Positions 1 through 5,161 of a DNA stretch of 11,294 nt are shown here, in pieces. Source of the DNA: VBAS01 sp964508655 (GTDB lineage: Bacteria > Bacteroidota > Bacteroidia > Chitinophagales > Chitinophagaceae); assembly GCA_964508655.1 (NCBI GenBank), contig CAZDUO010000107.1, forward strand, positions 1 through 11,294, in the 5' to 3' direction. Position numbers and translations under genes: made by a program. A model generated the notes under the pieces. The model made no database searches. It was not told the origin of the DNA and saw nothing but the letters and a program-made list of their open reading frames with translations. Positions within the stretch are counted from its first letter, which is position 1, and each line of letters begins with the position of its first letter.

Positions 1-2
1 TG

Positions 3-530
3 ACCGAATTAAGTTACCGGCTCGGCCTTGCTTCGCAGGAAAGAATGAACAGGGTTAGGGAAAAGGGGGAAGGAGTCGAGAAAATTATTTCTTTACTGAA
101 TGAAATGTCTGTTTCGCCGGAAGAAATAAATCCTTTCCTTGAAAAATCTTCCTCTTCCCCGGTTACTGAAAAACAAAAACTGTCAAAAATATTGCTTCGG
201 CCAGGTATTGAACTGAAAGACCTTGCAGCTCATTTGCCCACTTTACAAAATCAATTGAAAAAATATTCACCTGAATTTACGGGGCAGGCTGCCATTCAAA
301 TCAAGTACGAAGTATATATCGTTAAAGAAAAGGAACTGGTGGAAAGAATGTCACAACTGGAGGATTTGAGAATTCCTGAATCGTTTGACTACAAAAAAAT
401 CCAGGCCCTGGGAAACGAAGCAAGAGAAAAACTTTCGAAAATTAAACCTGCCACGCTTGGCCAGGCCAGCCGTATTTCAGGCATAAATCCAAGCGATGTG
501 CAGATACTGATGGTCTATATGGGTCGTTGA
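3..530 (+). CDS. mnmG: tRNA uridine-5-carboxymethylaminomethyl modification enzyme MnmG (GidA), C-terminal part
   Basis: The reading frame is already open at base 3 (TELSYRLGLASQERMN...), so the start lies outside the window; about 175 residues of a protein usually around 620 long are visible. MnmG, a cytoplasmic FAD enzyme working with MnmE, installs the (carboxymethyl)aminomethyl group on the wobble uridine of certain tRNAs. Seen here is the helical C-terminal domain: the LRPGIELKDL segment, the IQIKYEVYI segment matching the family's (I/V)KYxGY(I), and the strongly conserved KPATLGQASRISGI near the end, which the family uses to bind MnmE and tRNA. The FAD-binding part is off-window. The gene ends in TGA at 528-530, inside the 3' end of the convergent helicase gene. 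The ATG at 45 is internal, not the start. Family assignment is very secure. Confidence 0.96.
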   Translation, partial: TELSYRLGLASQERMNRVREKGEGVEKIISLLNEMSVSPEEINPFLEKSSSSPVTEKQKLSKILLRPGIELKDLAAHLPTLQNQLKKYSPEFTGQAAIQIKYEVYIVKEKELVERMSQLEDLRIPESFDYKKIQALGNEAREKLSKIKPATLGQASRISGINPSDVQILMVYMGR

Positions 531-3031
531 TCCTTTTTTCTATCCAACCAGGCCATTACAAGCCGTATTTCGCCATAGCTAACAACATTGCCGAGCTTCT
601 CTTTCACTGCTGTGATTGATTTACCTGAAAGATTTCTGATTTCCGGTTCTATCAATGTTATTTTTTCCGGATTTACCAATTCACTAATATTATTAATATT
701 ACCTGTAAAGACATAATAGGCCAGGTGACTTTCGATGGTACCCCTGGTAAGATTTCTTTCTTTTGCAATTTCATCTATGTTTTTCCCCTGCTTATATAAG
801 CGAAATGATTCAAGTTTTGTTTCTCCCTTTACTTTCTTATCACTGCCTGTTGATTTTCTTTCCCGCTTGGGAGTCTTTTCATGAATCAATGAAGCGAGAT
901 TTTTGTCATGGCAATATTCCAAAATAATATCCAGAAACTGCTGGCCGTATTTTTCAATCTTGGCATCGCCAAAACCGCTGATTTTTCTAAGCTCCGTCAA
1001 TGATTGCGGCAGATAACGGGCCATTTCATCCAGCGTGCTGCTGCCTGCCACTATATAAATCGGCAAATCAGATTTCGCACAGATTGCATCCCGTAATTTT
1101 CTGAGCCGCTGATGCAAAACGGGATGCGGACTTTCCGTTCTTTCTTTTGCCACCCCTGCATAAGTATTAACTGAAAATGGCGGCACTACAAAGCTTTTTT
1201 TTCTTTTATGAAAAGATTCTGTTTCAACCCTGCCCGAAAATCCGGTGAGCAAATGCTGTTTTAATGAAAGCTGAACAAAAATTTCCCTGAGCAATTCATT
1301 CATTTCTTTTGCGTGCTGTCTGCTGTCTGTTAACAAAGGAGTTGTTTGCAAAAAACCAAGCACCCTGTTTTGTGCATTGGCAAAATATTCTGCACCTGCA
1401 TTCAACCGCTCATTCAGCTGTTCATTTAATACGGGATTTTCGCCCTGTTGAAATAACCGCTCTATCTGCATGTGAAATTTTTCGGCCGTATTTTGCAGCG
1501 CATTCACTTTCGAAATCATTTCCTCCGCCCACGGCTGTGCTTCTTCATTGAATGAATTTTTATTTTCCTTCAGGTATTTTCTGAGTTCCTTTATTTCTCC
1601 TGCTATACCGCTGTAATCAAACAACGACAGAATAATTTTAAGCAGGTAATTTTTCTTTGCCTGCTGCAGCTCATTTGCTAAAGCACTGGTAGAAATATTA
1701 TTTTGTAAAAAGCGAACTATTCTCTCATCAGTAAACAGTCCCACAGATCTGATTCTGTTTTGTAATACAATTCCGTCAAGCGTAGTGCAGCGGCTCAACG
1801 CAACGTACACCTGCCCCGGCGCAAATGCTTCGCCTGCATCAATAATCACCTTATCAAAAGTGAGTCCCTGGCTTTTGTGAATGGTGATAGCCCAGGCCAG
1901 CCGTAAAGGATACTGGGTAAACGAGCCCAGCACTTCTTCCTCAAGCTTGCGGGTGGTTTTGTCAACCGTGTAGCGGATATTCTCCCAGGTTTCTTTCCTC
2001 ACTTCAATGGCCGCAGGTTCATCTTTGCATTGCACTATGATTTTTTCATTGCCAAGATCAGTCACTATCCCGATTTTTCCATTGAAATACCGCCGCACTT
2101 TTTCCGTATCATTTTTAATAAACATTACCTGTGCGCCGGCTTTCAACTGAAGTATTTCATCAGCAGGGTATGCGTTTTCAGGAAAATCACCTTTTACTTC
2201 TGCTTTGAAACTAATAACGGGCCCGTTCAGTTTATTCAGCTCATTTTCATTTTTTATTCTTGCCTTTTCATTGTGCGTGGTTAAAATGATGTAGCCATCA
2301 TCACGGCCATATTTAAAGGAGGGATTGTACCTGCTTTCCAGCAGCTGCCGCCCTTCCTCATCAAGCTCATTGTTGCGCACCTGGTTGAGCACCGATATAA
2401 ACTTTTCTTCGCTCTGCCGGTAAATTTTATCAAACTCAATAAACACCGGTTGTTCATCCCTGATCACAAGACTCTCGAAAAAATAAGGACTGTTGTAAAA
2501 TTCTTTCAGCAGGTTCCATTCGTTATCTTTTATCACCGGCGGCAGCTGAAACATATCGCCGATGAATAATACCTGCACACCTCCAAACCGCTCATGGTGC
2601 CTGCGACGGGTATGCCGCAGCACGGTATCCACTGCATCCAGTGTATCGCAGCGCACCATGCTGATTTCATCAATGACAAGCAGCTCCAGTTCCTGTAAAA
2701 CTTTTTTCTTTTCAGTGGTCATTCGTAGCCGGCTGAGCAAGCTGTTTTTATTCGCCACTTCCTCATGCTGGTTCCGAAATCCACCATCAGCCGGAATGAA
2801 TGGCGACAAAGGGAGCTGAAAAAAAGAATGCATGGTGACTCCACCGGCATTAATGGCCGCCACACCCGTTGGCGCCACCACAGCCAGCTGTTTGGGGCAG
2901 TTCTCTTTTATGTATTTAAGGAACGTTGTTTTCCCGGTTCCCGCCTTGCCGGTAATGAAAATATTGCGGGAGCTTTGATTTACCAGGCCGTCAGCAAGTC
3001 GGAACATTTCATTTTCATTATCATAAATCAT
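515..3031 (-). CDS. Pif1-like superfamily 1 DNA helicase with HRDC and C-terminal helix-turn-helix
   Basis: An 838-residue ATP-dependent DNA helicase of the Pif1/RecD-like group, predicted to move 5' to 3' on DNA. Visible motifs, in order: Walker A GKAGTGKTT (about 28-36), motif Ia APTGVAAINAGG (about 53-64), Walker B DEISM (about 121-125), motif III GDMFQLPP (about 158-165), and the C-terminal ATPase motifs HKSQGLTFDKVIID (about 386-399) and VYVALSRC (about 409-416). A helical region follows at about 450-600, then an HRDC-like domain (about 636-710), a basic linker (KTPKRERKSTGSDKKVK) and a terminal helix-turn-helix of the type also found behind RecQ (about 740-830, LYKQGKNIDEIAKERNLTRGTIESHL). 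The HRDC-HTH tail makes it much longer than the bare helicase core. The ATG at 3031 leads directly into the motif I region. The gene lies downstream of ssb in the same direction but beyond a strong terminator, and its 3' end overlaps mnmG by 16 bp. Confidence 0.92.
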   Translation of the reverse strand: MIYDNENEMFRLADGLVNQSSRNIFITGKAGTGKTTFLKYIKENCPKQLAVVAPTGVAAINAGGVTMHSFFQLPLSPFIPADGGFRNQHEEVANKNSLLSRLRMTTEKKKVLQELELLVIDEISMVRCDTLDAVDTVLRHTRRRHHERFGGVQVLFIGDMFQLPPVIKDNEWNLLKEFYNSPYFFESLVIRDEQPVFIEFDKIYRQSEEKFISVLNQVRNNELDEEGRQLLESRYNPSFKYGRDDGYIILTTHNEKARIKNENELNKLNGPVISFKAEVKGDFPENAYPADEILQLKAGAQVMFIKNDTEKVRRYFNGKIGIVTDLGNEKIIVQCKDEPAAIEVRKETWENIRYTVDKTTRKLEEEVLGSFTQYPLRLAWAITIHKSQGLTFDKVIIDAGEAFAPGQVYVALSRCTTLDGIVLQNRIRSVGLFTDERIVRFLQNNISTSALANELQQAKKNYLLKIILSLFDYSGIAGEIKELRKYLKENKNSFNEEAQPWAEEMISKVNALQNTAEKFHMQIERLFQQGENPVLNEQLNERLNAGAEYFANAQNRVLGFLQTTPLLTDSRQHAKEMNELLREIFVQLSLKQHLLTGFSGRVETESFHKRKKSFVVPPFSVNTYAGVAKERTESPHPVLHQRLRKLRDAICAKSDLPIYIVAGSSTLDEMARYLPQSLTELRKISGFGDAKIEKYGQQFLDIILEYCHDKNLASLIHEKTPKRERKSTGSDKKVKGETKLESFRLYKQGKNIDEIAKERNLTRGTIESHLAYYVFTGNINNISELVNPEKITLIEPEIRNLSGKSITAVKEKLGNVVSYGEIRLVMAWLDRKKDQRPI

Positions 3032-3070
3032 ATTCTAAAATACAATCAGCAGACAATCTATAAAAATAAA

Positions 3071-3108
3071 AGCTGCAGGTGACACACAGCTGTGTGTCTT
3101 CTGCAGCT
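3071..3108 (-). terminator. Rho-independent terminator of ssb
   Basis: A long hairpin: an outer 8-bp stem AGCTGCAG/CTGCAGCT (3071-3078 and 3101-3108), a 2-nt mismatch on each side, then an 18-base perfect palindrome (3081-3098). On the minus strand it is followed by TTTTATTTTT, the expected U-rich tract. It starts about 11 bases after the ssb stop codon, so it should end ssb transcription and insulate the helicase gene, which would then need its own promoter in 3032-3070. Confidence 0.85.
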
Positions 3109-3119
3109 AAATAATTAAA

Positions 3120-3467
3120 CTATTCACCGGCAGGCTTTGCCCCCAGCATCAGCAGCTCATTCAGCTGAATTTCGGTGATGTATTTTTTGTTGCCATCCTT
3201 ATCGTTGTAGCTGCGGTTTACCAGCTTGCCTTCAATAGCCACTTCTTTGCCTTTGTCAAGGTATTTCTCAGCTATCTCGGCCAGTTTGCCCCAGGCCACC
3301 ACCCGGTGCCATTGGGTTTCGGTTACTTTTTCGCCTTTGGCATTGCGGTAGCTTTCGCTGGTGGCGATGCTGAACTGCGCCAGTTTTTTTCCGCCTTCGG
3401 TGTTCTTTACTTCGGGTTTTCCACCCAGGTTGCCAATCAACTGAACTTTGTTTTTTAATGCGTACAT
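3120..3467 (-). CDS. ssb: Single-stranded DNA-binding protein, short form
   Basis: A 115-residue OB-fold SSB. It opens with MYALKNKVQLIGNLGGKPEV, the typical first strand of the family, followed by KKLAQFSIATSESY, TQWHRVVAWGKLAEIAEKYLDKGKEVAIEGKLVNRSY and YITEIQLNELLMLG, covering the whole OB fold. SSBs coat single-stranded DNA during replication, repair and recombination. The protein stops just after the fold (KPAGE): there is no Gly/Pro-rich linker and no acidic DDDIPF-like tip, through which canonical bacterial SSBs recruit partners such as RecQ. It may therefore be a secondary SSB rather than the replicative one, or a lineage form with a reduced tail. The ATG at 3467 is the natural family start. 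The gene has its own terminator and is divergent from the zinc-ribbon gene, with a 209-bp shared upstream region. Confidence 0.95.
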   Translation of the reverse strand: MYALKNKVQLIGNLGGKPEVKNTEGGKKLAQFSIATSESYRNAKGEKVTETQWHRVVAWGKLAEIAEKYLDKGKEVAIEGKLVNRSYNDKDGNKKYITEIQLNELLMLGAKPAGE

Positions 3468-3518
3468 GGTTTTAAAATTTGTGTCCCGGTATTCAGGCCG
3501 GAACGGGTTAAAAATTTT

Positions 3519-3556
3519 GTTATCTCAATCAACCGTCATGATTTCCGATTGATAAC
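3519..3556. promoter_or_regulatory. Imperfect inverted repeat in the ssb upstream region
   Basis: GTTATC-TC-AATC (3519-3530) faces GATTGATAAC (3547-3556) across a 16-base spacer. The arms match over 10 bases apart from a 2-base insertion in the left arm. It lies about 50 bp upstream of the ssb start, between two divergent genes, a plausible place for an operator. No regulator can be named and the role is inferred from position only. Confidence 0.3.
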
Positions 3557-3629
3557 GCAAAGATGTGATTGGCAAAAGGCCGGAGCCGGTTTTTATCCGT
3601 TTACTCCTTATACTAATTGTGTATAAGCG

Positions 3630-3662
3630 TTTGCACACGGATAAAATTCTGTATATTGTTTG
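3630..3662 (+). promoter_or_regulatory. Possible Bacteroidota-type promoter for the zinc-ribbon gene
   Basis: TTTG at 3630-3633 is followed after 20 bp by TATTGTTTG (3654-3662), which is one base longer than the consensus TAnnTTTG -7 box. The start codon of the zinc-ribbon gene is 14 bp downstream, giving a short leader. Spacing and position fit, but the -7 match is imperfect. Confidence 0.4.
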
Positions 3663-3676
3663 TGTAAATAACTGGT

Positions 3677-4054
3677 ATGCTTGCATCAGAAACCAAAACC
3701 TGCCTTGCCTGTGGCAAACCACTAAAGGGAAGAAGCGACAAAAAATTCTGTGATGATTATTGCCGTAATAATTACAACAACCAGCAGAAGGCCAAAGGGA
3801 ATTACAGCGCCTATGTGCGAAACATCAACAATACCTTGCTGAAAAACCGCAGGATCCTTGGAAGTATTTTGCCCGATGGAGAAGAAACCGCCAAAGCCAA
3901 CAGGGATAAACTGCAACGTCTCGGGTTTCATTTTACCTACCATACACACACCTACACTACCAAAACCGGCAAAACCTATTTTTATTGTTATGATTACGGC
4001 TACCTGCCGCTGGAAAATGACTGGTACCTGGTAGTAAAAAGAAAGGAAGAGTAA
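3677..4054 (+). CDS. Small zinc-ribbon protein of unknown function
   Basis: 125 residues. The N-terminus carries four cysteines in a zinc-ribbon arrangement: C9-x2-C12 (CLACGKPL) and C25-x3-C29 (FCDDYCRNNYNNQ), with a conserved-looking GRSDKKFC stretch between. The middle (about 45-85) is a predicted helical region, and the C-terminus is aromatic-rich (YFYCYDYGYLPLENDWYLVV), suggesting a small beta domain. There is no signal peptide or membrane segment, so it is probably cytoplasmic. Proteins of this look occur in Bacteroidota as uncharacterised families; nucleic-acid binding is possible from the ribbon but unproven. It is divergent from ssb and lies 19 bp before the next small gene, so the two may be cotranscribed. 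The ATG at 3677 is chosen because it keeps all four cysteines and follows a promoter-like site. Confidence 0.8.
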   Translation: MLASETKTCLACGKPLKGRSDKKFCDDYCRNNYNNQQKAKGNYSAYVRNINNTLLKNRRILGSILPDGEETAKANRDKLQRLGFHFTYHTHTYTTKTGKTYFYCYDYGYLPLENDWYLVVKRKEE

Positions 4055-4073
4055 ACTTTTAAATTAAAAATCT

Positions 4074-4343
4074 ATGTATTTCGATCCAGGTAATGAAGAA
4101 GGTTATGATTCTACATGCCTGTTTATTGTAAATAGAAATGGACAACTTGAAATTGTACGTTGCCCCTTTCTTGTATTGCTTACGAAAACTATTGAAGGTC
4201 ATTTAAGAAAAGGCTTTATGTGTGTTGATGAAGTGGTAACAACCAAAGATGAACAGCTCTATTTTCAAATGAATGGGGACTATTATTACTACAGCCACTT
4301 TATTATTGCTCATTACTTTTTCAGAAACAGGGTATTGAAATAA
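4074..4343 (+). CDS. Hypothetical protein, 89 residues
   Basis: I do not recognise this protein. It starts with an acidic, glycine-containing segment (MYFDPGNEEGYDS), then alternates hydrophobic strands (CLFIVNRNGQLEIVRCPFLVLLTK) with charged turns, and ends in a run of tyrosines (GDYYYYSHFIIAHYFF). It has no clear transmembrane helix or signal peptide. It follows the zinc-ribbon gene by 19 bp on the same strand, so it could be a partner gene. The length, lack of internal stops and operon-like spacing support a real gene, but there is no functional evidence. Confidence 0.55.
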   Translation: MYFDPGNEEGYDSTCLFIVNRNGQLEIVRCPFLVLLTKTIEGHLRKGFMCVDEVVTTKDEQLYFQMNGDYYYYSHFIIAHYFFRNRVLK

Positions 4344-4363
4344 GCTTTATCTGTTTCTGATAA

Positions 4364-4418
4364 AAATAAAACCCCAACATCGCTGTCAGGGTTTCTGTGT
4401 GGTGTGGGGCGGCCCCGA
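4364..4418 (-). repeat. Outer copy (1) of the tRNA-Phe 3'-end/terminator repeat, cut by the gap
   Basis: 55 bases identical to 4525-4579. Read on the minus strand it contains the start of the CCCCGAT palindrome, the distal T-stem strand CCGCC, the acceptor 3' strand CCACACC and the terminator stem AAACCC/GGGTTT (4389-4394 and 4369-4374), followed by TTTTATTTTTATC. To its left the sequence differs from copies 2 and 3: it reads GATAAAAATAA instead of the cassette start-codon junction. This suggests the far edge of the array, perhaps the tRNA's original terminator tail. The copy runs straight into the N run. Confidence 0.85.
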
Positions 4419-4518
4419 NNNNNNNNNNNNNNNNNNNNNNNNNNNNNNNNNNNNNNNNNNNNNNNNNNNNNNNNNNNNNNNNNNNNNNNNNNNNNNNNNN
4501 NNNNNNNNNNNNNNNNNN
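4419..4518. other. Assembly gap of 100 N inside a repeat array
   Basis: Exactly 100 N, a conventional placeholder for a gap of unknown size. The left contig ends 55 bases into a repeat, and the right contig starts exactly 55 bases before the repeat copies diverge. This fits a break caused by the repeat itself in a k-mer assembler. The first bases after the gap (ATTGATAAATA) are the ones that precede the start codon of the GIY-YIG gene in copy 3, so at least one more GIY-YIG unit is predicted to be hidden here. Confidence 0.95.
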
Positions 4519-4529
4519 ATTGATAAATA

Positions 4530-4555
4530 AAACCCCAACATCGCTGTCAGGGTTT
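4530..4555 (-). terminator. Terminator copy after the GIY-YIG gene
   Basis: Same hairpin as behind tRNA-Phe: stem AAACCC (4550-4555) with GGGTTT (4530-4535), an inner ACA/TGT helix, and a minus-strand U-rich tail TTTATTTATC. It lies downstream of the GIY-YIG stop and should end that transcript, while standing just before the predicted next unit in the gap. Confidence 0.75.
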
Positions 4556-4568
4556 CTGTGTGGTGTGG

Positions 4569-4597
4569 GGCGGCCCCGATGTATCGGGGGAACCGCC
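4569..4597 (-). other. T-arm-like extended hairpin
   Basis: Outer stem GGCGG/CCGCC (4569-4573 with 4593-4597) encloses the near-perfect palindrome CCCCGATGTATCGGGG (4574-4589) and a 3-base bulge. On the minus strand GGCGGTTC...CCGCC equals the T-stem and start of the T-loop of tRNA-Phe, but the rest of the loop (GATT in the tRNA) is replaced by the 16-base palindrome. It can fold as an extended T-arm. It is the boundary between the GIY-YIG gene and the tRNA-derived repeat. Whether it acts in DNA (insertion site) or RNA (processing, stability) is unknown. Confidence 0.8.
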
Positions 4598-4601
4598 TGA
4601 A

Positions 4602-4910
4602 CTATTCGATCTCAATATTCAATTTCTCCCGAACTGTTTTTTTAAACCCCCCGAGTGAATCCGGATTTTCAATCAAACTCAGAATAAATGTTTTTGACTT
4701 CATTGACTTGATATATTTTTCAACAACCAGGGCTTCCTTCCTGGAATTTACCCGTAAACTCAGTTTCAACACCCAGTCATTTGCATAAGAGGTGCTGGCT
4801 GATTTATAAAACCCCCTTTTGTGTTGCTCTGTTCTTTCAGCTGGGTTCACGGTTTCCCCAACATAAAACCTGTCAAACAAAGGGGAATAGATGATATAAA
4901 CAAAGTGCAT
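4602..4910 (-). CDS. Stand-alone GIY-YIG nuclease-domain protein
   Basis: 102 residues from the ATG at 4910 (MHFVYIIYSPLFDRFYVGET). The GIY-YIG fold is complete: VYI (4-6) and YVG (16-18) form the name motif, R26-x3-H30 (ERTEQH) supplies the catalytic arginine, and E64 in EALVVEKYIKSMKS is the expected metal-binding glutamate. Family members are single-strand or double-strand endonucleases (UvrC N-domain, homing enzymes); short stand-alone forms are common in Bacteroidota, mostly without known function. The frame stays open upstream through the terminator into the tRNA. An in-frame ATG at 4931 would add MLGFYLS, but the family start is at 4910. The gene begins 9 bases after the terminator stem's A/T tail, so expression needs read-through or an unseen promoter. 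It is embedded in the tRNA-Phe repeat array, pointing to a mobile or homing cassette. Confidence 0.88.
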   Translation of the reverse strand: MHFVYIIYSPLFDRFYVGETVNPAERTEQHKRGFYKSASTSYANDWVLKLSLRVNSRKEALVVEKYIKSMKSKTFILSLIENPDSLGGFKKTVREKLNIEIE

Positions 4911-4963
4911 TGATAAATAAAACCCCAACATCGCTGTCAGGGTTTCTGTGTGGTGTGGGGCGG
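4909..4963 (-). repeat. Copy 3 of the repeat, part of the intact tRNA-Phe gene
   Basis: 55 bases identical to 4519-4573. This copy includes the acceptor and T-stem 3' strands of the complete tRNA-Phe, its terminator and the first two bases of the GIY-YIG start codon. Identity ends at 4964, where the true T-loop begins instead of the palindrome. Confidence 0.92.
4920..4945 (-). terminator. Rho-independent terminator of tRNA-Phe
   Basis: Minus-strand stem AAACCC/GGGTTT (4940-4945 with 4920-4925), with an inner ACA/TGT helix around a TCGC/GCGA loop, followed by TTTATTTATC. It begins 5 bases after the tRNA 3' end. It also contains an in-frame ATG (4931-4929) for the GIY-YIG reading frame. Confidence 0.78.
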
Positions 4964-5023
4964 AATCGAACCGCCGACACAAGGATTTTCAGTCCTTTGC
5001 TCTACCAACTGAGCTACCGCACC
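4951..5023 (-). tRNA. tRNA-Phe (anticodon GAA)
   Basis: 73 bases including the discriminator A, with no encoded CCA. Cloverleaf: acceptor GGTGCGG/CCACACC, TA, D-arm GCTCAGTTGGTAGAGC, anticodon stem AAGGA/TCCTT around CTGAAAA (anticodon GAA), variable GTGTC, T-arm GGCGG-TTCGATT-CCGCC. The acceptor stem has a C-A mismatch at position 5-68 (bases 5019 and 4956); all other pairs are Watson-Crick. The offending base is present in all three repeat copies, which suggests the 3' end was brought in by the neighbouring GIY-YIG cassette, unless the mismatch is ancestral. Confidence 0.95.
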
Positions 5024-5027
5024 TGCT

Positions 5028-5055
5028 AAATTTCAAATTTCAAATTCCAAATCCC
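5028..5055. repeat. Four tandem 7-base repeats upstream of tRNA-Phe
   Basis: AAATTTC, AAATTTC, AAATTCC and AAATCCC follow one another directly. The last ones also form a hairpin with the following GGCCGGAATTTGG (CCAAAT/ATTTGG, 5048-5068). The repeat starts 5 bases before the tRNA 5' end, in what should be leader or promoter DNA. Similar AAATTTC runs are common intergenic filler in this phylum; no function is claimed. Confidence 0.6.
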
Positions 5056-5102
5056 GGCCGGAATTTGGTATTTCCCTTTTTGTGTTTTTTCCTTCGGGGC
5101 AG

Positions 5103-5135
5103 CAAAAATAAAGTTTATCACCCAAAGATTGAAAA
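5103..5135 (-). promoter_or_regulatory. Possible promoter of tRNA-Phe
   Basis: On the minus strand TATTTTTG (5110-5103) matches the TAnnTTTG -7 box. A TTTT (5135-5132) lies 21 bp upstream as a weak -33 element. It would give a tRNA leader of about 75 bases. The -33 match is poor, so confidence is low. Confidence 0.3.
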
Positions 5136-5161
5136 CATTTTCACTTCGTTACTGACCGGTT

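Larger units (their letters stand above)
4519..4597 (-). repeat. Middle copy (2) of the tRNA-Phe 3'-end/terminator repeat with T-arm-like hairpin
   Basis: Bases 4519-4573 are identical to 4909-4963 (55 bp), and 4525-4579 are identical to copy 1. On the minus strand the copy starts 4 bases after the GIY-YIG stop. It reads T-stem GGCGG, TTC, a palindrome, T-stem CCGCC, acceptor strand CCACACC, then the terminator. There is no 5' half of a tRNA next to it, so it is a tRNA 3'-end fragment, not a tRNA gene. Confidence 0.9.

Noticed and set aside
4525..4597. A second tRNA gene
   Set aside because: Only the T-arm and acceptor 3' strands are present. There is no D-arm, anticodon arm or 5' acceptor strand next to it.
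4364..4963. Classical integrase attL/attR sites at a tRNA 3' end
   Set aside because: The duplicated tRNA 3' end suggests it, but no integrase is present, there are three copies, and the only gene between them is a GIY-YIG nuclease. A large island cannot be excluded inside the gap, yet copy 2's flanks fit a small tandem unit better.
4364..4963. CRISPR array
   Set aside because: Only three visible copies, spaced by a gene or a gap, and the repeated sequence is a tRNA end plus terminator. There are no cas genes.
4911..4982. N-terminal extension of the GIY-YIG frame by 24 residues (start at 4982)
   Set aside because: These codons come from the tRNA-Phe gene and its terminator. The family's usual start, a few residues before VYIIYS, is at 4910.
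5028..5068. AAATTTC tandem repeats as a replication origin or iteron
   Set aside because: Only four short, diverging units, no initiator gene nearby and no DnaA-box cluster. It looks like common AT-rich intergenic filler.
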